Made by a program: the position numbers and the translations under genes. From assembly GCA_002478145.1 (NCBI GenBank), contig DLMI01000169.1, positions 34,828 to 87,122 on the forward strand: a stretch of 52,295 nt of DNA. The letters run 5' to 3'. This DNA is from Acidobacteria bacterium UBA7540 (GTDB lineage: Bacteria > Acidobacteriota > Terriglobia > UBA7540). Below are positions 20,680 through 28,084 of this stretch, in pieces (positions within the stretch are counted from its first letter, which is position 1; each line of letters opens with the position of its first letter). The notes below the pieces were generated by a model, which did no database searches, was not told where the DNA came from, and was given only the letters and a program-made list of their open reading frames with translations.

Positions 20680-22815
20680 GTGTTCATACTCTCTGGTAGA
20701 AGATTGCAGACCGCTGCCCTTATGCTTTTCGTGCTCGGGGGCATCCCTGCCGCGCGAGGCTCCTTCAGGCTCGAGCAGGTGATGAGCTCGCCCTTCCCAA
20801 CCGAGCTCGTGGCTTCGCCTTCGGGGGGTAGGGTGGCTTGGGTGTTCGATGCGCGCGGTGTTCGCAACATCTGGGTGGCCGAGCCCGGTGGCGGCGGAGG
20901 CTACCAGTCACGGCAGCTCACCCGGTACACCCAAGACGACGGCCAGGAGATCGGAGAGCTCACCTGGACCCCCGACGGCCGGGCGATACTCTACGTTCGC
21001 GGGGGCGACTTCGAGACCGGCGGCGCTTACCCTAACCCGGCGAGCGCAGCCGAGGGTGTCGAACAGGACATCTGGGTTGTCTCATTCGAGGGCGGGGCGC
21101 CGCGCAAGCTCGCCGAGGGCCATTCTCCGGCGGTTTCTCCCAAGGGTGACAGTGTTGCCTACATTTTCAAAGACCAAGTGTGGCTGGTCAAGCTGGCCGA
21201 AGGCGCCAAGCCCGAACAATTGATCCACGACAAGGGCAAAGGCAGTTCGCTCCGTTGGTCGCCCGATGGTTCGAGCCTCGCTTTCGTGAGCCGCCGTGGC
21301 GAACACAGCTTCGTGGGGGTGTATGACGTGGGGGGGAAGAGCCTGCTGTATCTCGATCCGAGCGTTGACCAGGATTCCGAGCCTGTCTGGTCACCGGATA
21401 GTAGGCACGTTGCCTTCCTGCGCCTTCCTGCTTCACGCGACGACCTTATTTTCGGGCCGAAACGCACCGGCCCGCCGTGGTCGATCCGCGTGGCCGACGC
21501 TGCCACCGGCCAGGGTCACGAAGTTTGGCGCGCCGACGCGGGCCGCGGCAGCGTCTTTCGCGAGATTGTGGCCGAGCATCAGATCTTCTGGGGCGCCGGC
21601 GATAACCTGGTGTTTCCCTGGGAGCGCGACGGCTGGACTCATCTTTATGCTGTTCCCGTTGCGGGCGGCACGGCAAAGCTCCTCACGCCCGGTGATTTCG
21701 AAGTGGAGTTCGTTTCCCTCAGTCCCGATCGCCGCCAGTTGATTTTCGCCTCGAACCAGGATGACATCGACCGCCGCCACCTGTGGCGCGAGCCGGTCAC
21801 GGGTGACAACGCCACTCCGCTGACCAGGGGTGAAGGCATAGAGTGGTCGCCGGTGATGATGAGCGACGGCGCCACTGTTGCCCTGCTCCATTCCGACGCC
21901 CAGCGCCCGGCTCGGCCTGCAATTCTGGCTAACGCGGGCGGAATTCGCGACCTTGCTCCCGAAACGCTTCCCGCCGACTTTCCCGCCGCTGATCTCGTCA
22001 CCCCGCAGCAAGTGATTTTTCCCGCCGCTGACGGGCTGCTCATCCACGCGCAGCTTTTTCTGCCTAAGGAGGAGGCCTCCGGGCAGCGGCACCCGGCCGT
22101 AGTATTCTTTCACGGCGGTTCGCGGCGCCAGATGCTGCTGGGCTGGCATTACATGGGCTACTATCACAACGCCTATGCCTTCAACCAGTATCTCGCCAGC
22201 CGCGGTTACGTGGTGCTATCGGTTAACTACCGCAGCGGCATCGGCTATGGGCTGGACTTTCGCGAGGCGCCCGACTACGGGGCCAGCGGGGCGAGCGAGT
22301 TTAACGATGTCGAGGGCGCCGGCCTCTACCTGCGCACGCGGCCCGACGTGGATCAGAATCACATTGGCCTGTGGGGCGGTTCTTACGGCGGGTATTTGAC
22401 GGCCCTCGGCTTGGCCCGAGCCTCCGAGCTGTTCGCCTGTGGCGTGGATCTCCACGGCGTGCATGACTGGAACCTCCAACACCAGAACTGGATTCCTTCC
22501 TACGATCCCGCCGCACGACCTGAGGCGGCGCGACTGGCGTGGGAGTCCTCGCCGCTGGCCTCCGTCAAGACGTGGCGCTCGCCGGTGTTGCTGGTCCAGG
22601 GGGATGATGACCGCAACGTTCCCTTCACGGAGATGGTCCGCCTCGTGGAGGCGTTGCGGAAACAGGGTGTGGAATTCCAACAACTCGTCTTTCCGGACGA
22701 GATTCACGATTTCTTGCGGCAGCGCACGTGGCTGGCGGCCTATCATACGGCTTCTGATTTCTTTGACCAGCACCTCAAAAAGAGAGCCGTGCCCGCACTC
22801 GGGAGCCCGCGCTAG
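20680..22815 (+). CDS. Secreted S9 family prolyl oligopeptidase-type peptidase
   Basis: Protein of 711 residues from a GTG at 20680, with AAGGAGG ending 7 nt before it. An N-terminal signal peptide (ALMLFVLGGIPAARG) suggests export. Residues about 40-430 are a WD40-like beta-propeller with WSPDG/WSPDS repeats. The alpha/beta-hydrolase domain follows: VVFFHGGSRRQ (oxyanion region), nucleophile S568 in WGGSYGGY, acidic residue in QGDDDRNV (642-644) and H676 in DEIHDF. The triad is complete, so it should be an active dipeptidyl/acylaminoacyl-type peptidase. It is divergent from selD. Such exported peptidases are common in protein-degrading soil bacteria. Confidence 0.9.
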   Translation: MFILSGRRLQTAALMLFVLGGIPAARGSFRLEQVMSSPFPTELVASPSGGRVAWVFDARGVRNIWVAEPGGGGGYQSRQLTRYTQDDGQEIGELTWTPDGRAILYVRGGDFETGGAYPNPASAAEGVEQDIWVVSFEGGAPRKLAEGHSPAVSPKGDSVAYIFKDQVWLVKLAEGAKPEQLIHDKGKGSSLRWSPDGSSLAFVSRRGEHSFVGVYDVGGKSLLYLDPSVDQDSEPVWSPDSRHVAFLRLPASRDDLIFGPKRTGPPWSIRVADAATGQGHEVWRADAGRGSVFREIVAEHQIFWGAGDNLVFPWERDGWTHLYAVPVAGGTAKLLTPGDFEVEFVSLSPDRRQLIFASNQDDIDRRHLWREPVTGDNATPLTRGEGIEWSPVMMSDGATVALLHSDAQRPARPAILANAGGIRDLAPETLPADFPAADLVTPQQVIFPAADGLLIHAQLFLPKEEASGQRHPAVVFFHGGSRRQMLLGWHYMGYYHNAYAFNQYLASRGYVVLSVNYRSGIGYGLDFREAPDYGASGASEFNDVEGAGLYLRTRPDVDQNHIGLWGGSYGGYLTALGLARASELFACGVDLHGVHDWNLQHQNWIPSYDPAARPEAARLAWESSPLASVKTWRSPVLLVQGDDDRNVPFTEMVRLVEALRKQGVEFQQLVFPDEIHDFLRQRTWLAAYHTASDFFDQHLKKRAVPALGSPR

Positions 22816-22828
22816 AGAATTATGGCTT

Positions 22829-22861
22829 GGGGGCTTCGCGAGAAGTCCCCTTCGCATTTTT
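22829..22861 (+). terminator. Terminator-like hairpin after the S9 peptidase
   Basis: GGGGGCTTC-GCGA-GAAGTCCCC is a 9-bp stem with a GNRA loop and one G-U pair. A run of five T follows after six bases. Confidence 0.6.
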
Positions 22862-22956
22862 GGGCAACCCACCTTCCGCCGCCGGCTCGATTTCCCGTTT
22901 CCGGCAGATGAAGTTCAGTATCTACTGAACGTCGTAGATGAAGGCCCTTTTAATTG

Positions 22957-23226
22957 TCAGTAGGTTGTGGAGGTTCGGCGCTCGATGGCTGAGACGAGAA
23001 CGTGCTTCCGTTGCTGCACGAGCCGGAAGAAGATTCGCCAGTCGCCAACGCGGCGACGGAGCGTGTCCTTCTGCCCCTTAAGGTATTTGATGTCGCCTCG
23101 AAAAGGATCTACTGCTATTCCCGCCAATGCCGCATGAATGCGCTCCCGATCGTGAGCGGCAATGCGTTTAAGAGCCCTTCTTGCGGGCCCGGCGAGGACG
23201 ACGGTCCAACTCGCGGAAATATTCAT
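22957..23226 (-). CDS. RelE/ParE family toxin
   Basis: Protein of 89 residues. It has the small RelE/ParE fold signature: WTVVLAGPARRALKRI at the start, DPFRGDIKYLKGQKDTLRRRVGDWRIFFRL in the middle (written here as the GDxK...LRxRVGDWRI pattern) and a C-terminal VLVSAIERR strand. In characterised systems such toxins cut ribosome-bound mRNA or poison gyrase. It is encoded just downstream of, and overlapping by 59 nt, a ribbon-helix-helix antitoxin gene, which suggests translational coupling. The ATG at 23226 is the only reasonable start. Confidence 0.85.
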   Translation of the reverse strand: MNISASWTVVLAGPARRALKRIAAHDRERIHAALAGIAVDPFRGDIKYLKGQKDTLRRRVGDWRIFFRLVQQRKHVLVSAIERRTSTTY

Positions 23227-23452
23227 CGAGGGTTATGTAATCTCCCCGCCGGTACGCGGCCTCACCGCGGCGAATGGCACGAAGCTCGGAAGACGTGGGG
23301 CTCTCTTGGGGGAGCAAGCGAATTGAGATGTAGGTGCGGAGCGCTTCGCGGACGAGTTCGGAGCGCGTCCGATGCTCCGCTTTCATGGCGCTCTCAACCT
23401 GCTCCGCCATTTCGGGTGGGAGTGAAATCGTCATAGTTTGGCGCGTTCTCAT
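23168..23452 (-). CDS. Ribbon-helix-helix (CopG-like) antitoxin
   Basis: Protein of 94 residues. The N-terminal TMTISLPPEMAEQVESAM is the beta strand and first helix of an RHH DNA-binding domain, followed by RSELVREALRTYI, the second helix. The basic C-terminal tail (about 45-94) should wrap the toxin. It precedes and overlaps the RelE-type toxin gene. A palindrome 9 nt upstream of the ATG (23461-23479) is a likely autoregulatory operator. A second in-frame ATG at 23434 could also start the protein. Confidence 0.85.
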   Translation of the reverse strand: MRTRQTMTISLPPEMAEQVESAMKAEHRTRSELVREALRTYISIRLLPQESPTSSELRAIRRGEAAYRRGDYITLDEYFRELDRRPRRARKKGS

Positions 23453-23460
23453 GGAAATTC

Positions 23461-23479
23461 GGTGCTACCTGGTAACACC
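23461..23479. promoter_or_regulatory. Palindromic operator of the RHH/RelE operon
   Basis: GGTGCTACC-T-GGTAACACC is an inverted repeat of 9-bp arms with one mismatch, between the promoter and the antitoxin start. It is the expected place for the RHH antitoxin to bind. Confidence 0.6.
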
Positions 23480-23488
23480 TTCTCTTAC

Positions 23489-23516
23489 ACATTAGCACAG
23501 AAATGGATGCTGTCAA
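23489..23516 (-). promoter_or_regulatory. Promoter of the RHH/RelE operon
   Basis: On the minus strand TTGACA (23511-23516) is followed after 16 nt by TAATGT (23489-23494), which is preceded by TGC, an extended -10 context. Confidence 0.5.
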
Positions 23517-23567
23517 GCATGATATTTTCCAGCTTTGAGTAATGCCCCGTTGGGGTTTAAGCCATTA

Positions 23568-23584
23568 ACTTTGCATCATAAAGT
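23568..23584. promoter_or_regulatory. Putative winged-helix operator, copy 1
   Basis: ACTTTGCATCATAAAGT has 5-bp inverted arms and abuts the -35 of a strong promoter. The same motif with two changes recurs at 24651-24667, upstream of the cis-prenyltransferase gene. Confidence 0.5.
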
Positions 23585-23586
23585 AC

Positions 23587-23615
23587 TTGACATGAGTTTG
23601 AACGTCTTGTATAAA
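23587..23615 (+). promoter_or_regulatory. Strong sigma70 promoter of the membrane protein / regulator operon
   Basis: TTGACA (23587-23592) and TATAAA (23610-23615) with an exact 17-nt spacer. It is the best promoter match in the window. Confidence 0.75.
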
Positions 23616-23670
23616 CTCTTGCATGGCATGTTCGGGTCCAGTTCGCGCACGACGTTCCAGGCCAGTGCCC

Positions 23671-24237
23671 ATGTCAACGCACGCCATTGACGATCTGCGG
23701 TTCATCCGCGAGACCATGGAAAGCGCGGCTTCGTTCACCGCCGTCCCGGGTTGGGGCGGAGTGACGATAGGGATCACGGCCTTGGCCGCCGCCGTGGTTG
23801 CCTCGCTCCGCCCGCAAGTGGAGTGGTGGGTTGGGGTGTGGGGGTTCGAAGCCCTGTGCGCTTTTGCGGTGGGCGCGTCAGCTATTTTTTGGAAGGCGCG
23901 GAAGGTGCAGACGCCCCTGCTTTCAAGGCCTGGCCGGAAGGCTGTACTGGGCCTGTCTCCCCCCATGCTGGCGGCTGCCGTGCTCAGCATTGTGATTTAC
24001 CACGCAGGTGTATTTAACCTGCTGCCCGGCCTTTGGCTCCTGCTTTACGGGGCCGGGGTGGTGACGGCAGGGGCGTTTTCCGTAAAGGTCGTCCCAATCA
24101 TGGGTCTGTGCTTCATGTTCGCGGGAATTCTCGCCCTGTTCTGCCCCGCCGGCTGGGCAAACTTGATCATGGCTGCGGGTTTCGGCGGGCTTCACATCGT
24201 TTTCGGGACGATTATTGCAAGGAGGTACGGTGGCTAG
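23671..24237 (+). CDS. Six-TM membrane protein co-encoded with a winged-helix regulator
   Basis: Protein of 188 residues from an ATG at 23671 (MSTHAIDDLRFIRETMESAASFTAVPG). Six hydrophobic segments are visible (GVTIGITALAAAVVASL, WGFEALCAFAVGASAIF, MLAAAVLSIVIYHAG, LWLLLYGAGVVTAGAF, PIMGLCFMFAGILALF, LIMAAGFGGLHIVFGTI). The soluble N-terminus before the first helix is well formed. I do not know a function. The stop overlaps the start of the regulator gene by 8 nt, so the two are translated together; the membrane protein may sense or modulate a signal for the regulator. An upstream in-frame ATG at 23623 would add 16 residues. Confidence 0.7.
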   Translation: MSTHAIDDLRFIRETMESAASFTAVPGWGGVTIGITALAAAVVASLRPQVEWWVGVWGFEALCAFAVGASAIFWKARKVQTPLLSRPGRKAVLGLSPPMLAAAVLSIVIYHAGVFNLLPGLWLLLYGAGVVTAGAFSVKVVPIMGLCFMFAGILALFCPAGWANLIMAAGFGGLHIVFGTIIARRYGG

Positions 24238-24622
24238 ACAGGTTTCAAGAGCCGCGGCCCGTGTGGCAGGCGCGAGGCGACCGGCGCGGGATGTGCAGCG
24301 ATTGCGTCGTGAGGCGGCGTTGGGCGCGCCGTCCGAACTGGACCGCCTGATCCACGAACGCATTCGACTCGGCATCGTGAGCGCCCTGGCGGTGAACGAA
24401 TCGCTCAGCTTCAACGAGCTCAAGAAATTGCTGAAGACAACCGATGGCAACTTGAGCGTGCACGCGCGCAAGCTGGAGGAAGCGGAGTACATCATCTGCG
24501 CGAAATATTTCGAAGGCCGGCTGCCCAAGACCGTGTACCGGCTCACGATAACAGGCCAGCGGGCGCTCGAGCGCTACCTGAATCACATGGAAGCGTTGAT
24601 CCAATCCATGCGCCCGCGGTAA
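24230..24622 (+). CDS. Winged-helix transcriptional regulator (HTH_34/MarR-like)
   Basis: Protein of 130 residues from a GTG at 24230; AAGGAGG is 4-5 nt upstream. The core, LDRLIHERIRLGIVSAL then LSFNELKKLLKTTDGNLSVH, is the winged-helix domain of the HTH_34 family, and TVYRLTITGQRALERYL is the wing and dimerisation helix. The first 35 residues are basic and probably flexible. The gene overlaps the membrane protein gene. The palindromes at 23568 and 24651 are candidate binding sites, one at its own promoter, which would make it autoregulated. Confidence 0.85.
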   Translation: MARQVSRAAARVAGARRPARDVQRLRREAALGAPSELDRLIHERIRLGIVSALAVNESLSFNELKKLLKTTDGNLSVHARKLEEAEYIICAKYFEGRLPKTVYRLTITGQRALERYLNHMEALIQSMRPR

Positions 24623-24650
24623 TCGGCGGGCCAAATTTTTTTGTTCGGTT

Positions 24651-24667
24651 GCTTTGCATCGTAAAGT
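24651..24667. promoter_or_regulatory. Putative winged-helix operator, copy 2
   Basis: GCTTTGCATCGTAAAGT matches the 23568 site at 15 of 17 positions and lies 24 nt before the start of the UppS-like gene. Confidence 0.5.
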
Positions 24668-24690
24668 CCTTTGGAAGGCAGGAGAGGTTG

Positions 24691-25491
24691 ATGGCACCGT
24701 TGCCCGATGGTCCTGAGCACTTGGCCCGCTACTCTTTACTTGACTCGCCGCGTGCAGTCGCCAATACGGGTGGCGACACTGGCCACGCGATTCATGCGGC
24801 CATCATTATGGACGGAAGCGGGCGTTGGGCAGCCGCTCGAGGCCTGCCGCGCAGCGCGGGACACTACGAGGGCGCGGAAGCGGTGCGCCGCACGGTGCAG
24901 GCTGCTCCCGCCCTGAGGATCGGGACCCTGACGCTGCACGCCTTTTCCTCGGACAACTGGCAACGTCCCTCGGCGGAAGTCCGGGAACTTATGGACATTT
25001 TTGAAGAGTTCCTGCGCTCATCGGTCGCAGAGTGGGTGGACGCGGGAATAAGGGCCAGCGTTATCGGGCGGCGCGATCGACTTGAGCCCGCGCTGGTCGC
25101 CGCTATTGAAGCTGCCGAAGCCGCAACGCAGGAGGGCCGGCAGTTGTACCTGCGCCTGGCGATTGATTATTCGGCTCGCGACGCCATTTTCTGTGCCGCG
25201 CGATCGCTGGGCAACTCCGAAGCAGCCACGCCGGCCCAGTTTACGCGCTTGCTTGCCGGGGTCAATCACGACGGGACGCCGGTCCCCGATCTTGACCTTC
25301 TGATTCGCGCTGGCGGCGAGCAGCGCTTGAGCGACTTCATGTTGTGGGAGTGCGCTTACTCGGAACTCGTCTTCACGGACCGGATGTGGCCGGACTTTGA
25401 AGCCGCCGACCTTGAGGCCGCAGTCCGCGAGTTCCGTTCCCGCCATCGCCGTTTCGGGCGCGTTCCGGAGACTGTCCCTGCCGGAGCGTGA
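24691..25491 (+). CDS. UppS-like cis-prenyltransferase
   Basis: Protein of 266 residues from an ATG at 24691 with GGAGAGG upstream. It has the cis-prenyltransferase motifs: HAAIIMDGSGRWAAARG with catalytic D41, GHYEGAEAVR, TLHAFSSDNWQRP, DLDLLIRAGGEQRLSDFMLW and AYSELVFTD. UppS-type enzymes extend farnesyl diphosphate with isopentenyl diphosphate to make long-chain cis-polyprenyl diphosphates, such as the undecaprenyl lipid carrier for wall and envelope sugars. Here Ser43 stands where almost all UppS have Asn (DGNGRW). It may be the housekeeping enzyme or a second copy; no cdsA/dxr cluster is adjacent, which is unlike housekeeping uppS. The motif upstream links it to the winged-helix regulator. 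Confidence 0.85.
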   Translation: MAPLPDGPEHLARYSLLDSPRAVANTGGDTGHAIHAAIIMDGSGRWAAARGLPRSAGHYEGAEAVRRTVQAAPALRIGTLTLHAFSSDNWQRPSAEVRELMDIFEEFLRSSVAEWVDAGIRASVIGRRDRLEPALVAAIEAAEAATQEGRQLYLRLAIDYSARDAIFCAARSLGNSEAATPAQFTRLLAGVNHDGTPVPDLDLLIRAGGEQRLSDFMLWECAYSELVFTDRMWPDFEAADLEAAVREFRSRHRRFGRVPETVPAGA

Positions 25492-25885
25492 CCGCGAGCG
25501 ACACGCTCTACGGGATTTTCCCGTTTGTTGCTCCCGCCTTCGTGATTCTGCTCTGGATTGCTTCCAAGACGTCTACCAAATTGATTCCAACCCGGAATCG
25601 CAAGTTCGAGCCGGTAGCGCAGAGTCTCGTTTTTCAGAGACTCTGCGGCTTTGCCTCCAAATTGCCGCTCGTTCATGAGCCGGCAGGTGATGAAGCAGAG
25701 TCGGTCGGATAATACCGGGCGGGGCGAGCGGGACATGAAGCCGAATTAAACGCCCGATTGCACACGGACAAGCCGCAGAGTCTCTGAAAAACGAGACTCT
25801 GCGCTACCCTCGGATCATGCGGTTGCCTCCAGCCCTCCGTGCGGTTTAATCTGTTAGTTCTACATCCAGAGGGGGAGGATTTCTG
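25492..25885. other. Repeat-bearing gap between the UppS-like gene and the SDR gene
   Basis: A 74-codon frame at 25488-25712 begins GTGA at the uppS stop and has one hydrophobic stretch (YGIFPFVAPAFVILLWIA). Its second half runs through the 39-bp palindromic repeat at 25613, so I do not accept it as a firm gene; a short TM peptide of about 30 residues with a repeat inserted into its end is possible. The rest is the REPIN-like pair. Confidence 0.5.
25613..25808. repeat. REPIN-like pair of 39-bp inverted repeats
   Basis: Bases 25613-25651 and 25770-25808 are perfect reverse complements (39 bp) separated by 118 bp. Each arm itself contains a hairpin: GCAGAGTCTC and GAGACTCTGC around a T-rich loop. 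Two REP-type palindromes in opposite orientation is the structure of a REPIN. Confidence 0.8.
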
Positions 25886-26617
25886 ATGACAAACGAGCTG
25901 AAGGAAAAAGTTGCCGTGGTCACCGGCGCATCGCGCGGAATCGGTTATAGCATCGCCGAAAGGCTTCTTAAAGAAGGCGCAAAGGTCTACCTCTGCGCGC
26001 GCGATGCGAGAATTCTAAAGCAGTCGCTCGAAGAACTGCGCAAGCAGGGTGACGGCCGGGTCGAAGGCATGACGGCGGATGTGGGCCGGTATGAGGACTG
26101 CCGCAAGCTGATTCACACTGCCGCCGAGCATTTCGGAGGGATCGACCTCCTTGTGAACAACGCGGGAATCGGAATCATGAAGCCCGTGGACCAGCTTACC
26201 CCGGCGGAGTGGGATGCCACGATTCACACCAACTTGTCGGGTGCGTTCTACTGCTGCCGCGAGGCCATCCCCATAATGCGCCAGCGAGGGGGCGGATACA
26301 TCTTCAATATTTCCAGTCTTGCCGGCGTGAATCCTTTCCCCGGTGGGAGCGCCTACAACGCTTCCAAATTTGGGCTGAATGGGTTCAGCGAGGCCATGAT
26401 GCAGGACGTGCGCTACGACGGCATCCGCGTAAGCTACATCATGCCCGGAAGCGTGGATACGGACTTCGGGGGAGCGCCGGGCAGCAGGTCCCTCCAAAGT
26501 TGGAAGCTTTCCGGCGAGGACATCGCCAAGGCGGTAGTTGACCTTTACACGTATCCCCTGACAACACTTGCCAGCCGCATTGAGATGCGGCCCTCGCAAC
26601 CTCCGCGCAAGAAGTAG
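25886..26617 (+). CDS. Short-chain dehydrogenase/reductase (SDR)
   Basis: Protein of 243 residues, classical SDR length, with GGGGGAGG before the ATG. The nucleotide-binding TGASRGIG is at 13-20, NNAG at 91-94, and the catalytic Ser143/144, Tyr157 and Lys161 (AYNASK) are present. CARD after the second strand suggests NADP(H) preference, because Arg rather than Asp follows Ala. It could be a 3-ketoacyl-ACP reductase-like or general carbonyl reductase; the substrate is not deducible. It stands alone between a repeat-rich gap and a convergent VapBC pair. Confidence 0.9.
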   Translation: MTNELKEKVAVVTGASRGIGYSIAERLLKEGAKVYLCARDARILKQSLEELRKQGDGRVEGMTADVGRYEDCRKLIHTAAEHFGGIDLLVNNAGIGIMKPVDQLTPAEWDATIHTNLSGAFYCCREAIPIMRQRGGGYIFNISSLAGVNPFPGGSAYNASKFGLNGFSEAMMQDVRYDGIRVSYIMPGSVDTDFGGAPGSRSLQSWKLSGEDIAKAVVDLYTYPLTTLASRIEMRPSQPPRKK

Positions 26618-26652
26618 AGCTGGTGTTGTGCTGAGGGGCAGTGCGTGCTGGA

Positions 26653-27027
26653 TCAAAGCAACCGAAGTCCCGCGAGTTCCTGGAAAGCTGAAAAGTCGCG
26701 GTCCCTGGTGATCAGTGGAACCTGGTAGTCGAGGCAACTCTGGGCTATAAGCGTGTCCGCAATCTTTGGGGGATAGCGACGCCGCATCAACTTTGCCCGG
26801 AGCTTTCCGGCCCGCTCCCAATATCCGGCCTTGATTTCGAGCTGCTGTATCCCAAGGATAAATTTCTCCAGGGCAGGAATGAGCAGGGGATCGCTTAGCA
26901 ATTCTGTAACGGAGACCGGAGCAAGGACTAGAGAGCAGTCAGCCAAGGCTCGGTCCACGAGGTCAACGTCTGATCCTTGTTCCCCCTGGACGTAGGCGAC
27001 GAGGGAACTCGTGTCGGCGCAGGTCAC
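26653..27027 (-). CDS. vapC: PIN-domain toxin VapC
   Basis: Protein of 124 residues from a GTG at 27027, which overlaps the antitoxin stop as GTGA. The PIN active-site acidic residues are visible: D5 in ADTSSLV, E42 in VTELL, D91 in ADTLIAQ and D109/D111 in TRDRDF. VapC toxins are Mg-dependent RNases cutting tRNA or rRNA. An upstream in-frame ATG at 27051 would start inside the antitoxin gene and is less likely. Confidence 0.88.
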   Translation of the reverse strand: MTCADTSSLVAYVQGEQGSDVDLVDRALADCSLVLAPVSVTELLSDPLLIPALEKFILGIQQLEIKAGYWERAGKLRAKLMRRRYPPKIADTLIAQSCLDYQVPLITRDRDFSAFQELAGLRLL

Positions 27028-27233
27028 TCGTCGCCTCGCATTTCTTGCCAAGTGAGACCGAACTTCACCTTGCCTCGCATTTTCCGCAGAGCTTGGTAAG
27101 CCTCTTGGGCCGCTAGAATTTGCAAACCTCTGCGGACGGTCGGGGTGACGCCGGTCTGGGTCGTCTTCTGGGCCCGCCGGAGTAGGTCTTCGGGGATGAG
27201 AATCGTTAGTTTCCTCATTCGCGCTTTAGCCAT
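27024..27233 (-). CDS. vapB: VapB-type antitoxin
   Basis: Protein of 69 residues. MRKLTILIPEDLLRRAQKTT is the start of a ribbon-helix-helix DNA-binding domain, and the C-terminal part (VKFGLTWQEMRGDE) is the likely toxin-binding tail. It overlaps the VapC gene by 4 nt, typical of coupled toxin-antitoxin pairs. An operator-like set of half-sites lies immediately upstream at 27244-27275. Confidence 0.82.
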   Translation of the reverse strand: MAKARMRKLTILIPEDLLRRAQKTTQTGVTPTVRRGLQILAAQEAYQALRKMRGKVKFGLTWQEMRGDE

Positions 27234-27243
27234 ATCAACATGA

Positions 27244-27275
27244 TGCCGTATTAAGTGCCGTATGTCAATACGGCA
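27244..27275. promoter_or_regulatory. VapBC operator with three half-sites
   Basis: TGCCGTATT (27244-27252) and TGCCGTATG (27256-27264) are direct repeats, followed by the inverted AATACGGCA (27267-27275). The first and third give a perfect 9-bp inverted repeat. Confidence 0.6.
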
Positions 27276-27365
27276 ATCTTACCCTCCCCGACGGTCTTGG
27301 GCTGCACAGCACCAGAGTGGCCACATTGGTCGCGGTATCAGTCGATCACTCAATCGCCCAACTCC

Positions 27366-27806
27366 TCAGTCCAAAGAAACATCGCTCAGCACGTCGTCCC
27401 AATGGGAGACGGTCAATTCCCAGCGGCGTTTTTCCTGCTCGTCATGATCTTCCTTGTTGGGATAGAGGGACTTGAGAATTTCCGGTTCGCGGTTGCGCGC
27501 TTCTTCGAGGGCCGCCCAGTCGCGCCAAATCATCACTATTTTGTAATCCCAGGCGGGGCTTTCGGCATGGAAACGCCGGGTGTAAAGCTTCTCGCTCTTG
27601 AGCAATCCTTCTTTCATTAATTCCTTGAGAAGGGGATTGTGGTTTTTCTTGTAGAGCGCCAGCCACTCTGAGCTCCCACCGGGTGCCAGCCGGTAGTAAT
27701 ACTCAATCGTGACGGGCTGTGCCGCGGACTGGCCCGCGCCCGCAGACGCGGCGAGGGCAAATGAAGGTGCAACGGCTAAGGTCAAAAACTGAAGGGTTCT
27801 GCTCAT
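27366..27806 (-). CDS. Exported protein of unknown function
   Basis: Protein of 146 residues with AAAGGAGAG 6 nt before the ATG. A signal peptide is clear (FLTLAVAPSFALAASAGA). The mature part, TIEYYYRLAPGGSSEWLALYKKNHNPLL followed by KIVMIWRDWAALEEARN (seen as separate short blocks), resembles a small alpha/beta (ferredoxin-like, dimeric-barrel) fold in which an aromatic strand is followed by a helix. I cannot assign a family with confidence. It is monocistronic and not linked to an enzyme gene. Confidence 0.6.
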   Translation of the reverse strand: MSRTLQFLTLAVAPSFALAASAGAGQSAAQPVTIEYYYRLAPGGSSEWLALYKKNHNPLLKELMKEGLLKSEKLYTRRFHAESPAWDYKIVMIWRDWAALEEARNREPEILKSLYPNKEDHDEQEKRRWELTVSHWDDVLSDVSLD

Positions 27807-28084
27807 TTTCTCTCCTTTGGAAATTGCAAGTGGAGCAGATACTCGACTTGACTGTTTCCCCGCCGGGGAGCCTGAAGTGTGAAACTTGCTCCAAATGACG
27901 CAGGATTCAGGATAACTTAACGCCGCGCCGATGCAAACAAGTCGCTATGTATTTGATTCCACCTGTGGCAAAATCTTTCTGCGGCAGACCATTAGTCCCT
28001 TCGGCCCCAAAAATGCCTATCTGTCAGTCTGGGACCGGCACTACGGACACTTTGTCTGTACGAATCGGGGAAGGGAGTGAGAAA

